The translations under genes were made by a program, and so were the position numbers. The notes below the pieces were generated by a model. That model did not search any database. It saw only the letters and a list, made by a program, of their open reading frames with translations, and was not told the DNA's origin. From contig DDUR01000024.1 of NCBI GenBank assembly GCA_002344895.1, forward strand, positions 124,001 through 188,000: a stretch of 64,000 nucleotides of DNA, written 5' to 3'. This document shows positions 53,096 to 61,260 of the stretch, piece after piece; the stretch's first letter is position 1; each line of letters starts with the position of its first letter. The DNA comes from Ignavibacteria bacterium UBA2333 (GTDB taxonomy: Bacteria > Bacteroidota > Ignavibacteria > Kapaibacteriales > Kapaibacteriaceae).

Positions 53096-54184
53096 ATGAT
53101 CACAACAGCCAATGTGCACTACATCCTGTCCGTGATTCTGGGTCTCGTTCTTCTGTGTGCGTGTACACCGTCGGAAGGGGAACAGCGACGTTATGTTGAT
53201 CGACCTCTCCGGTATGAGGACACCGTTCACATCAAGGGCGTAACGGTAGCAGACGACTTTCCTGACTACACGTCAAAGGAAGCTCAACAACTCTACGACT
53301 CAGCTGCTGCTGCGGGCGTTGAGTGGGTTGCCATCACGCCGTGTGGTTTCCTGAATAACATTGACGACACTGTTGTTGCCTGGACACGATGGTCACGGCG
53401 CGATTACGTCGCTGGAATACGTGCTGCGAGGTCGGCCGGACTCCGCGTCTTTGTGAAACCCTACATCTGGTCGATGGACTTCTGGTCGAGAAAGAAGTGG
53501 ACAGGTGATATTGTCCACAACGACAGTATTCGACGAGCTGCCTTCTTCCGTTCGTACACGCAGTGGCTATGTGATTGTGCTGCATATGCGCGCGATGGTG
53601 GAGCCGAGTTGTTTTGCATTGGACTCGAGCTACCAAAACTCAGTGGATATGCAGCCGAATGGAGGCGTCTCATTGATACACTGCGTACGGTCTACAAGGG
53701 TCCAATCACGTATGCATGTCACGGCATCGACGAGGCAGAAACACTTCCGTTTGCAGATCAGTTATCGGTTATTGGTGTGAACATCTATCCATCACTCAGC
53801 AGGGCCGATCATCCAACGGACGCTGATCTTGATAGCGGATGGGCCAACGTCACACGTCGACTTCAGAAACTGAGCTCTCGCAACAACCGGCGTATTGTGC
53901 TCACGGAAGCTGGCTTCCGCAGTATGGAGCGTACGACGTGGGCATCGTGGGAATGGCCAGAACATTCATCTCGACGTACGGACACATCAGCGCAGCGACA
54001 GGCCTATGAAGCGTTAGCTCGTGCCTGTTATGGTCAACGGTGGTTTGCAGGAATATTCTGGTGGAAGGTCTACACCGATCCTCGTAAACAGAACGAGGGC
54101 CCAGACGGCTTTAGTCCACAAGGTAAACCAGCATGGTCAGCCATGTCGCGTGGGTTTCGGGATTGGACAACACGTACGCCGTAA
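53096..54184 (+). CDS. GH113-like glycosidase lipoprotein
   Basis: 362-residue TIM-barrel protein resembling glycoside hydrolase family 113 (beta-mannanase-like). N-terminal hydrophobic segment ending LLCACTPSEG with a plausible lipobox Cys. The barrel start IKGVTVADDFPDYTSKEA, the acid/base Glu candidate in FCIGLELPKLSGY and the nucleophile candidate in IVLTEAGFRS fit the GH-A clan plan. Probably an outer-membrane or inner-membrane lipoprotein. Substrate unknown. Begins 22 bases after the FNR gene; convergent with the BNR genes. Confidence 0.78.
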   Translation: MITTANVHYILSVILGLVLLCACTPSEGEQRRYVDRPLRYEDTVHIKGVTVADDFPDYTSKEAQQLYDSAAAAGVEWVAITPCGFLNNIDDTVVAWTRWSRRDYVAGIRAARSAGLRVFVKPYIWSMDFWSRKKWTGDIVHNDSIRRAAFFRSYTQWLCDCAAYARDGGAELFCIGLELPKLSGYAAEWRRLIDTLRTVYKGPITYACHGIDEAETLPFADQLSVIGVNIYPSLSRADHPTDADLDSGWANVTRRLQKLSSRNNRRIVLTEAGFRSMERTTWASWEWPEHSSRRTDTSAQRQAYEALARACYGQRWFAGIFWWKVYTDPRKQNEGPDGFSPQGKPAWSAMSRGFRDWTTRTP

Positions 54185-54196
54185 CTCGATAAGGTT

Positions 54197-54213
54197 GCCC
54201 CTTTGGCCCCTTT
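54197..54213 (+). repeat. paired GCCCC motif between convergent genes
   Basis: Two GCCCCTTT units starting nine bases apart, filling half of the 35-base gap between the GH113-like and BNR genes. Confidence 0.75.
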
Positions 54214-54219
54214 ACTGTA

Positions 54220-55767
54220 TCAAAGAACTAACTGGCACGAATAGGATCCATCAACCAACGAAATGCAAACGTAGATTGGTTGAACGGCTAACGATTTTGT
54301 GGATAGGGAAGTCGTCATTGTGTCGACATTCTGCGTTATGAGCTGTTCGCCGATAAGTGTATACACGGCGTACGAAGATATCTTTACACTAGATGATTGT
54401 ATTCGTAGTATACCGTCCTCTCGGCTGATGTGAACTGACTTCGCTCCATCGTCTCGCGACGGAGGTAACGTATCATTTGATGATGCTGGCAATGTGACAA
54501 CTACGAACTCACGCCCAATAAGCTTTTCCCGGGCATAAGGGGAGTATCTGTCAACTACGATTAAACACTTTCGGAGACTATCATACACGCATACTATCTC
54601 GTATGAATATGATACGCTGTCGTCTTCTTCAAGTATAAACTCGGTACCTACCACGTTGACATTCTTTGTTCGAAGATCTACCTTCGTGCAACGAATGACG
54701 GTAGAGCCATCAACAACGTTTCGGTCTAGTGCCAACGCTTTCCCTTGTCCAAATGGATACATCATAGGAGATCCGATAGGCAACGTGACGATTGAACTAT
54801 CTGGATCAACAGAGATCGTGTGTTCTCCCCAGGATTTGCCTCCATCAAATGTCGACCTCGTCTGAGAAGTTGTCGCGATTCCGGACCAAATGGTATCGTC
54901 AAACCGAAACACCTTACATCGGAGGGGATTACTCAGTATTTCCATTGAAATGCGATCTACAATTGAATCGGTAAACCAGAATGTTGCTCCATAGTTTTTG
55001 CTCACGAGCATATAGGATGTAATTGCCTCTGGCTGATTGCCCTCGCCTGACAAACATGGTTGGTATCCAACAATAGCGAACGTTGTTGTATCAATTCTGT
55101 GCACACGTGCAGGATTCTGTGCTTGAAAGAGTAGTCTATTACATCGGAGACTGAAGGATCGGTTTGGACCATACTCAGTTCCCCATGGATACAAGTAACT
55201 CAGATCAGACGTCAAGAATTCTAGCACACGAGATGACACTTGAAGCAGATCGTCGTGGTGATACAGTTCTCGCAGTCCAATGCCAAACGGATAATCTCCA
55301 CATGCGATTGAGATCCACTTTCCTGTGTCTCGCTGGCCGATTTCCGTCCACGTTTGACCACGATCACCGCTGCTCATTGCATATGTGATCGATCTCTTAG
55401 GAACCTCGTCAGAACGTGGCATGAGATATCCCACAATAACAATCGAGCCATTCCTAAACGTATCTAGATCTTGCGGAACAAAACGATGTGTGCTGTCAAC
55501 ATTCGGAGGTTGAATTCGACGCCACGTGGACCATTCATTTGCCGTTTGATAGACTGATCCTGTATCATCCAGAAATACCCCTTCACCAGTCGTAAACATT
55601 ACGACTGATGATACCGATGACAATTCGGGAACGGGATAGGTACGAACAGACTGTGCGCATACATCGTGGCTTTCAAACATGATACCAAGACCAACGACAA
55701 TCATGGAACGTACGAAGAATTCAATCAGCAAGTCACACAGGCGATATATTGTAGAATTATGGGACAT
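54220..55767 (-). CDS. secreted BNR/Asp-box protein with T9SS-like tail (paralogue 2)
   Basis: 515 residues. An N-terminal signal/anchor region precedes a beta-propeller-like body with Asp-box motifs (SSGDRGQTWTEIG, STFDGGKSWGEH) and the segment FTTGEGVFLDDTGSVYQT, nearly the same in the neighbour. The end (YAVYTLIGEQLITQN...VCISLVDGSYSCQLVL) looks like a T9SS sorting domain. The ATG shares one base with the stop of the upstream copy (TAATG). Asp boxes occur in sialidases and in many non-enzymatic propellers; catalytic Arg triads were not recognised. Confidence 0.8.
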   Translation of the reverse strand: MSHNSTIYRLCDLLIEFFVRSMIVVGLGIMFESHDVCAQSVRTYPVPELSSVSSVVMFTTGEGVFLDDTGSVYQTANEWSTWRRIQPPNVDSTHRFVPQDLDTFRNGSIVIVGYLMPRSDEVPKRSITYAMSSGDRGQTWTEIGQRDTGKWISIACGDYPFGIGLRELYHHDDLLQVSSRVLEFLTSDLSYLYPWGTEYGPNRSFSLRCNRLLFQAQNPARVHRIDTTTFAIVGYQPCLSGEGNQPEAITSYMLVSKNYGATFWFTDSIVDRISMEILSNPLRCKVFRFDDTIWSGIATTSQTRSTFDGGKSWGEHTISVDPDSSIVTLPIGSPMMYPFGQGKALALDRNVVDGSTVIRCTKVDLRTKNVNVVGTEFILEEDDSVSYSYEIVCVYDSLRKCLIVVDRYSPYAREKLIGREFVVVTLPASSNDTLPPSRDDGAKSVHISREDGILRIQSSSVKISSYAVYTLIGEQLITQNVDTMTTSLSTKSLAVQPIYVCISLVDGSYSCQLVL

Positions 55768-57284
55768 TACTGAATTAGTCTTGTAACGACCGTTCCATCA
55801 GAGAATCGAACATTGATGATCAACGGTAGATTTCCAACGTCAAACGTCTCAAGAGTGTATACCTTTTCACGCTCAGAGTGAAGTATCGTGCTCACTCTTT
55901 GACCCAGGAGCGTATATACAGCAGCATCCTCAATACCCTTGTTTTTGGCTATGATTTCCACGACGTTTTCTCGACGTGAAACAATGGGATCGTTCGTAAC
56001 TGTATCTTCATGAGAATTTGTCGGCTCGTCAAAGTGAACAATGAGGAAGTCTCTTCCTTCGAGCCTGTATTCACCAAACGGAGTATACTTATCGATACCA
56101 ACAATGCCTTTTCGTCCTTGATCATACGCTGTTAACCACCTAAATCGGTAGTAGTGCCTGCTATCGTATTCCCACACATTGTCTACCGTAAGTCGATCAG
56201 TCAATTGACTTCGCATATTAAACCGAAGGAACCTCATTGTTTCGACACCATCATTCGTGACGAAATCCATAATGAGAATCAAATTATTGCCGAGCGGATA
56301 GAGTGAGTGATTCCCGATCGTTGTTACAACATCCCGTTGCTCGTAACTCCAACGCAACTCATGAGTACGCCATGTTTGTCCAGCATCCCGTGTCGAACGA
56401 TACGCTTGTGGGAATACCGTACCGGACCATGTGTGATAGTTATACTTTCGGGCTTTCACATATGGAGGTTTCATATCGCGGTAAACCTCGTTAGCGTTAC
56501 TTGCACCATCAGAGCGGAAAAACTGACGCCCATAGTCTCGTGATACGAGGGTATACATCCACATTCCCGACGAGCTGAACTCAGAGTGAATCAGACACGG
56601 AGAGAATCCCGTGATGACAACAGTTGAGTCGTCGATATGGGCAACATGGGCAGGATTCTGCGGATATCGATTGTTAGAGGTAACACAGGCGCCATTAAAC
56701 GTGCGTTGTTGACCATACTCATATCCCAATGTGACACTGTCGAATTGTAGGTCGTGAATCAAAACACAACGTGCTGAGACGATTCGGCTTAATGGGGAAT
56801 AGAGCTCTCGAAGTGCAACTCCTGTGGTATCTGAGCCGAATGAGATTGAGTTCCAGCGTCCAATATCTCTCTCGCCAATCTCAACCCACGTCCGGCCTCG
56901 GTCGGTACTTTTTATCGCGTACGTAAGGGTACTATCATAACTCCAGTTGCCGCGTTTCCAAAGCAGTCCAACGATAAAGACGTTTCCGTTTCCTGCTGTA
57001 TCAATATCTCGTGGAACGAAGACAAAGTTGCTGTCTACATTCGGTGGAACGACTCGTTCCCAAGTGAGCCACTCGTTCTGCGTAACATATGCAGACCCCG
57101 TATCATCAAGAAAGACTCCTTCTCCTGTGTCAAACATCACCATCCATCGAGCATCTGCTCCGTCCGGTACAGGAAGGACGGAAGATGATTGGGACCTAGC
57201 TGCTGTGACACTCATCAAACTAATGAAGAGGTTACAGACAGTCCAATAGAGTACGTATGAGATACGATTGGACGTCACACCCAA
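55767..57284 (-). CDS. secreted BNR/Asp-box protein with T9SS-like tail (paralogue 1)
   Basis: About 505 residues, clear paralogue of the next gene: the same order of Asp boxes (KSTDRGRTWVEIG, STRDAGQTWRTHE), the same MFDTGEGVFLDDTGSAYVT block, and a comparable tail (DAAVYTLLGQRVSTI...VRFSDGTVVTRLIQ) for type IX secretion. Signal peptide ends around VTAARSQS. The start is uncertain: TTG at 57284 has GGAGAG at suitable distance; GTG at 57278 and TTG at 57314 are alternatives. Function unknown; a tandem duplication of a surface propeller. Confidence 0.78.
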   Translation of the reverse strand: MGVTSNRISYVLYWTVCNLFISLMSVTAARSQSSSVLPVPDGADARWMVMFDTGEGVFLDDTGSAYVTQNEWLTWERVVPPNVDSNFVFVPRDIDTAGNGNVFIVGLLWKRGNWSYDSTLTYAIKSTDRGRTWVEIGERDIGRWNSISFGSDTTGVALRELYSPLSRIVSARCVLIHDLQFDSVTLGYEYGQQRTFNGACVTSNNRYPQNPAHVAHIDDSTVVITGFSPCLIHSEFSSSGMWMYTLVSRDYGRQFFRSDGASNANEVYRDMKPPYVKARKYNYHTWSGTVFPQAYRSTRDAGQTWRTHELRWSYEQRDVVTTIGNHSLYPLGNNLILIMDFVTNDGVETMRFLRFNMRSQLTDRLTVDNVWEYDSRHYYRFRWLTAYDQGRKGIVGIDKYTPFGEYRLEGRDFLIVHFDEPTNSHEDTVTNDPIVSRRENVVEIIAKNKGIEDAAVYTLLGQRVSTILHSEREKVYTLETFDVGNLPLIINVRFSDGTVVTRLIQ

Positions 57285-57412
57285 ACATAACTCTCCTAGA
57301 CTTGTCAATTCCAACCGCTACCGACTACTTCGGTAGCACGTCACGTAGTCTTTGTTCTTTAGTCTACGACAGATCCAACCGTCTGACGTAACTCAAGACA
57401 GGTTCGTAGGAA

Positions 57413-57988
57413 TCAGTGCGTGCTGCGTTGTGCCACGGCACGCTGCACACGACGACGAATCAAGGCTGAGGCTCCGAACAGGGCAGCCATAAACATCCAG
57501 GTGGACACAACACCGTTTAAGAGGAAGTTGCCTGAGTTCTCGTAGAATGCAAGGCCAGCGGCGTAACACATTGTAAGACCAGATAGATCCTGCGAGTACA
57601 TTGAACTTCCGTACCATACGCCGAAGTTCGTAATGAGGAAGAATAAAACCGAGGCAAGTGTGCCACCAACGAGTGTTTGGCGCATTGGTGAAGTATTTCG
57701 CATGGACCATCCGATAAACGTTGCAAGTGCAACGCTACCATAGACATACAGTGTTGTACCGTGCCATGCCCAGCCGTCACCATACACAAGACCGAGGGCA
57801 AGGTCACTGAGGACCATGGCAGCGAGTGGAGTGATACTCGCTAACCAGCGCTTCGATAGCAGAGCGCCACCAACCAGAGCTACGGCCACAACGGGCGTAA
57901 AGTTTGGCCAGTGTGGAGTGAGGCGCGTAAGAGCCGTAACGATAATCACGGCCAGCATCGAATTCGTGTAAAGCTTGTCGGTGTTCAT
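57413..57988 (-). CDS. DUF6580-like small polytopic membrane protein
   Basis: 191 residues with five to six hydrophobic segments (LAVIIVTALTRL, VVAVALVGGALLS, ITPLAAMVLSDLALGL, VALATFIGWSM, LVGGTLASVLFFLITNFGVW). The pattern NFTPVVAVALVGGA and ITNFGVWYGSSMY matches the putative-transport DUF6580 family, perhaps a substrate-binding unit related to ECF transporters. Start ATG at 57988; longer readings add a poorly conserved leader. The 152-base leader region upstream holds an inverted repeat (58056-58086). Confidence 0.75.
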   Translation of the reverse strand: MNTDKLYTNSMLAVIIVTALTRLTPHWPNFTPVVAVALVGGALLSKRWLASITPLAAMVLSDLALGLVYGDGWAWHGTTLYVYGSVALATFIGWSMRNTSPMRQTLVGGTLASVLFFLITNFGVWYGSSMYSQDLSGLTMCYAAGLAFYENSGNFLLNGVVSTWMFMAALFGASALIRRRVQRAVAQRSTH

Positions 57989-58055
57989 CGTAGGTGTCCG
58001 CGCTAATCGGTCAGGTGCAGTGGTAAATGGTCGGGTCAACAATCAGGGGAGAGAT

Positions 58056-58086
58056 ATCGGCATTACGTACTTTACATAATGCCGAT
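58056..58086. repeat. 10-base inverted repeat upstream of the DUF6580 gene
   Basis: ATCGGCATTA / TAATGCCGAT with an 11-base loop. On the minus strand TATAAT (a sigma-70-like -10) overlaps its outer edge, so it could be an operator over a promoter; a terminator is less likely because no T-run follows. Confidence 0.45.
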
Positions 58087-58100
58087 TATATCCGCTATGA

Positions 58101-58118
58101 AAGGGGCTGAAAAGGGGC
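58101..58118 (-). repeat. paired GCCCC motif downstream of sucC
   Basis: Two GCCCCTTT units starting 11 bases apart on the minus strand, in the intergenic region between sucC and the DUF6580 gene. Confidence 0.75.
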
Positions 58119-58130
58119 AGAAATGCCGCT

Positions 58131-58154
58131 AACCAGTAGCTTACGCTACTGGTT
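58131..58154 (-). other. stem-loop spanning the sucC stop codon
   Basis: Perfect 10-base stem AACCAGTAGC / GCTACTGGTT with the loop TTAC; the loop holds the TAA stop of sucC. No clean T-run follows, so it may protect the 3' end or slow termination rather than act as a standard terminator. Confidence 0.5.
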
Positions 58155-59397
58155 GCTTCGATCTGCTCAGTGCTACCGTTACCTTGTCGGCTGCGTCCTG
58201 GAGTGTTGCAGCAACGAGGAAGTCGAGTCCAGACTTGCGAAGGATTTCCCGTGCTTCTTCGGCATTGGTACCATCCAGACGGACGATAACGGGCACGTCT
58301 ACCTTCACCTGCTCGAGGGCTGCAAGGATTCCATTGGCTACACGGTCACAACGGACAATACCGCCAAAGATGTTGATGAGGACGGCTTCAACGTGTGGGT
58401 CCGACATCATGATGCGGAAGGCGTTAGCGATACGCTCAACATTCGCTCCACCACCCACGTCGAGGAAGTTGGCAGGCTTACCACCAGCCAGCTGAATGAT
58501 GTCCATGGTGCCCATGGCAAGGCCTGCACCGTTCACCATACAACCCACATTACCATCGAGCTTGATGTAGTTGAGGTTGTACTTACCAGCTTCAACTTCA
58601 AGTGGGTCTTCCTCCGATGTGTCACGGAGTTCAGCAATGTCAGGATGACGGTCGAGGGCGTTATCGTCGATGTTAATCTTGGCGTCCAGGGCGATAAAGT
58701 CTCCACCCTTGGTCACAACAAGAGGGTTTACTTCCAACATGCTACAGTCAAGGGCTTCATACGCTGTGTACAGCTTCTGGATAAACGCTACAAAGCTCTT
58801 AAAAGCAGCACCGCTGAGTCCAAGTCCAAAGGCCAGCCTACGTGCCTGGAAACCACGGAAACCTGTGAGTGGATCAATCCACTCCTTGATGATCTTTTCC
58901 GGTGAATGTTCGGCAACCTCTTCGATATCAACACCACCTTCGGTGGAGACCATGACGATGTTCTGGGAGGTTTGACGGTCGAGCAGGATTGAGCAATAGT
59001 ACTCGTGACCGATGTCACAACCTTCTTCGATAAAGACGCGACGAACGATCTTGCCTTCTGGACCGGTCTGAATCGTTACAAGCTTGTTGTTGAGTAATCC
59101 ATCAGCAACTTGATAAGCACGGTCTGCAAGGTTGCCTTCCGTAATCACCGTCACACCGCGGAGCTGCTTACCAAAGAGCTCAATCGGAGCACCCGTTGTG
59201 GGATTCTCAACTGTCCCCTTTCCGCGACCACCGGCATGGATCTGCGCTTTGACAACAAGGACGTTAACGCCCTTCTGTACAAAGTCATTATAGGCAACGG
59301 CGCCGGCATCGGCAGCGCTGAAAACAGCCTTGCCGCGAAGTACTGGCACGCCGTGGCGTCGCAGAAGTTCCTTAGCCTGGTATTCGTGAATGTTCAT
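58141..59397 (-). CDS. sucC: succinate--CoA ligase, beta subunit
   Basis: 418-residue ADP/GDP-binding subunit of succinyl-CoA synthetase. ATP-grasp domain (NIHEYQAKELLRRHGVPV, VVKAQIHAGGRGKG) and the C-terminal CoA-ligase domain (NGAGLAMGTMDIIQLAGGKP, DVGGGANVERI, FGGIVRCDRVANG) are complete. It is about 30 residues longer than the E. coli protein, with extra residues around EYYCSILLDRQ and at 240-270. GAGG lies before the ATG. The alpha subunit gene sucD is not adjacent. With kgd it covers the 2-oxoglutarate to succinate part of the TCA cycle. Confidence 0.95.
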   Translation of the reverse strand: MNIHEYQAKELLRRHGVPVLRGKAVFSAADAGAVAYNDFVQKGVNVLVVKAQIHAGGRGKGTVENPTTGAPIELFGKQLRGVTVITEGNLADRAYQVADGLLNNKLVTIQTGPEGKIVRRVFIEEGCDIGHEYYCSILLDRQTSQNIVMVSTEGGVDIEEVAEHSPEKIIKEWIDPLTGFRGFQARRLAFGLGLSGAAFKSFVAFIQKLYTAYEALDCSMLEVNPLVVTKGGDFIALDAKINIDDNALDRHPDIAELRDTSEEDPLEVEAGKYNLNYIKLDGNVGCMVNGAGLAMGTMDIIQLAGGKPANFLDVGGGANVERIANAFRIMMSDPHVEAVLINIFGGIVRCDRVANGILAALEQVKVDVPVIVRLDGTNAEEAREILRKSGLDFLVAATLQDAADKVTVALSRSKQPVA

Positions 59398-59425
59398 GAT
59401 GTCCTCAGTGATGAACGGCGATTCG

Positions 59426-59433
59426 TAGGTTTG
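59426..59433 (+). promoter_or_regulatory. -7 promoter box TAGGTTTG of the PhnD-like gene
   Basis: Exact TAnnTTTG on the plus strand, 29 bases before the ATG. On the opposite strand TATTTTCG (59452-59459, seven of eight) may serve sucC, making this a compact divergent promoter pair. Confidence 0.5.
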
Positions 59434-59462
59434 TCTACTTCAGAGAAGCCACGAAAATACGA

Positions 59463-60371
59463 ATGTCCCGCCTCTACCTCACCATCCTCCTGCTCGCCCT
59501 TGGCTGGCTCACGATTCGACCACTGTTTCATGATCGATCATTGGGCTCGGCCGAGAACCCGATTCGTGTGATGCTGACGCCGTCAGTTGACGCGCGTGAG
59601 ATCATCCAGAGTGGTGACGTTCTTGCACGGTATCTGACCGAATCAACGGGATATCATGTTCGCGTGACAGTTCCCAATGATTACATCGCCGTTGTCGAGT
59701 CGTTCGGTACGGCACGCGCCGATGTGGCCATTATGAATACGTTTTCCTATCTACTCGCACACTCAAAGTATCGTGCTCAGGCCCGACTCAAGGTGGTGCG
59801 ACGGGATGGTGAACAGAGTTACCGTGGTGAATTCATCGTGCGTGCCGACGCTGGTATCCACCGTATTGAAGATCTACAAGGGAAGTCTATTGCCTATGTA
59901 GATCCATCTTCAACAAGCGGCTATATCTATCCGAAGGAGCTGCTGCGTAAGGCAGGTGTAGAGCCGGCTGAAGAAGTGTTTGCGAAGGGACACAATCAGG
60001 TTGTGTTAAAGGTCTATCAAAAGGATGTTGATGCTGGTGCTGTGTTTTATTCACCACCAGATAAGATCACCGGTGAGATTCTTGATGCACGTGCCAAGGT
60101 CTCAAAGGAATATCCCGATATCTTCTCCACAGTGAAGATTCTGTCGTTAACGGAAGAGATTCCCAACGATCCTGTTGTGGTTCGTGCCGACCTACCGGAG
60201 GACATGAAACAGAAAATCATCGCTGCCCTACTCGCCTTTCAGACAACTCCACAAGGTAAGGAGTCTCTCATGAAGATTGCCTCCGTTGAAGGCTTTGTAC
60301 CGGCACGCGATATGGACTACGATGAAGTCCGCGTGTTAGTCAAAAAGTATGGCGTCAAACTCGAGAAGTAG
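59463..60371 (+). CDS. PhnD-like phosphate/phosphonate-type periplasmic binding protein
   Basis: 302-residue substrate-binding protein of the PhnD family. A signal/anchor segment (LYLTILLLALGWLTI) lacks a lipobox Cys. Family blocks include RVMLTPSVDAREI, ADVAIMNTFSYLLAH, GKSIAYVDPSSTSGYIYP and VYQKDVDAGAVFYSPP. Binding proteins of this type feed phosphonate or phosphite ABC importers, or sense ligands for signalling proteins. No phnC/phnE genes adjoin, so the ligand and partner are unknown. The stop codon lies in a 13-base triple repeat. Confidence 0.85.
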   Translation: MSRLYLTILLLALGWLTIRPLFHDRSLGSAENPIRVMLTPSVDAREIIQSGDVLARYLTESTGYHVRVTVPNDYIAVVESFGTARADVAIMNTFSYLLAHSKYRAQARLKVVRRDGEQSYRGEFIVRADAGIHRIEDLQGKSIAYVDPSSTSGYIYPKELLRKAGVEPAEEVFAKGHNQVVLKVYQKDVDAGAVFYSPPDKITGEILDARAKVSKEYPDIFSTVKILSLTEEIPNDPVVVRADLPEDMKQKIIAALLAFQTTPQGKESLMKIASVEGFVPARDMDYDEVRVLVKKYGVKLEK

Positions 60372-60400
60372 TCACGAGATGTAATTACGAGAAGTAATTC
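60362..60400. repeat. three tandem 13-base repeats at the PhnD gene end
   Basis: Units CGAGAAGTAGTCA, CGAGATGTAATTA and CGAGAAGTAATTC run end to end from the last codons (stop TAG included in the first unit) into the convergent gap. Confidence 0.75.
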
Positions 60401-60403
60401 GCG

Positions 60404-60814
60404 TTACGACGCACCGAGTTTCCGGATAAAGGTTGTGATACCCTTTACTGTACCGGCAAACAGACCCGTAATGTCATCGATTGGCCCAGCAACCTTTGCC
60501 ACTACGCGCTGTTCGATGGCGCGGACGTCTTCTGCAATGTCCTTAAACACATCAGCACCCTTGCCAACCTTGTCGAGCTGAACATCAATTCGCTCCAACG
60601 TTTCCGTCGTTCGGACAAGCGTTGTCCGTGCTTCTGTTAACACGGGATCGAGCGCTTTCCGTAACTCGCTGATGTCTCGACCAGCCGATTCCGTTACCGT
60701 TACAACACGGGCCAGCTGTCGTTTTGCATCAAGCAAGAAGACAACACCAACAATGCAGAGTACGGCAACGGCAATGAGTGTAACGCTGCCGAGAACGAGA
60801 AAGATGGGATCCAT
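60404..60814 (-). CDS. DUF948-like membrane-anchored coiled-coil protein
   Basis: 136 residues: one N-terminal hydrophobic helix (IFLVLGSVTLIAVAVLCIVGVVF is part of it) followed by a long charged helix (SELRKALDPVLTEARTTLVR, DIAEDVRAIEQRVVAKV) and a short hydrophobic tail. This is the layout of DUF948 proteins, which pair with YtxH-type stress proteins in Firmicutes and Bacteroidota. Three bases after the ytxH-like gene, so cotranscribed. Exact role unknown; cell-envelope stress is the family guess. Confidence 0.78.
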   Translation of the reverse strand: MDPIFLVLGSVTLIAVAVLCIVGVVFLLDAKRQLARVVTVTESAGRDISELRKALDPVLTEARTTLVRTTETLERIDVQLDKVGKGADVFKDIAEDVRAIEQRVVAKVAGPIDDITGLFAGTVKGITTFIRKLGAS

Positions 60815-60817
60815 GAC

Positions 60818-61219
60818 TTACAGTTCGGATTTAAATGCTTCGGCTCCTGCCTTGGCTGCATCGGCAACCTTGTGGGCTCCGGCCTGAACAGACTCTTTCA
60901 TTTGTTGCGCGCGGCCCTTGGCGTCACGCAGAACTTGTTCGGCATTTGACAGGAGTGACTCTGCCTGAGCACGAGCACTGGTCACGATACGCTCAGCACG
61001 GATACGGCCTTCGTTGACCATGTCGTCTGCACGTTCTTCTTCCTTTGTGAAGTACTTCTGTGCCTTGTCGTACAACTCTTCACCACGGTCTGCAATATCA
61101 CGACGTAATTCGCGACCACTTTTTGGTGCAAAGAGTAAGGCAACAACGGCTCCGACGGCTCCGCCGACTACTGCTCCGAGGATAAATCCCTTGGCATAGG
61201 TGTTTTCGCGTGATTCCAT
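60818..61219 (-). CDS. YtxH-domain protein
   Basis: 133 residues. N-terminal Gly-rich transmembrane segment (GFILGAVVGGAVGAVVALLF) followed at once by APKSGRELRRDI, the YtxH hallmark, and a long Ala/Lys/Glu-rich helix with coiled-coil character. The ATG at 61219 has GGAG eight bases upstream. Between kdsC and the DUF948 gene. YtxH proteins are general-stress membrane proteins in Bacillus. Confidence 0.88.
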   Translation of the reverse strand: MESRENTYAKGFILGAVVGGAVGAVVALLFAPKSGRELRRDIADRGEELYDKAQKYFTKEEERADDMVNEGRIRAERIVTSARAQAESLLSNAEQVLRDAKGRAQQMKESVQAGAHKVADAAKAGAEAFKSEL

Positions 61220-61260
61220 GTCGGACTCCTTCATGTGAGTGGTTATGTCCAGTTCTAATG

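Noticed and set aside
57317..57337. Hairpin GCTACCGA/TCGGTAGC between the DUF6580 and BNR genes as a terminator
   Set aside because: The 8-base stem is real but no T-run follows on either strand; left unassigned.
58123..58905. 260-codon plus-strand frame opposite sucC
   Set aside because: Antisense to a highly conserved TCA-cycle gene; no family resemblance.
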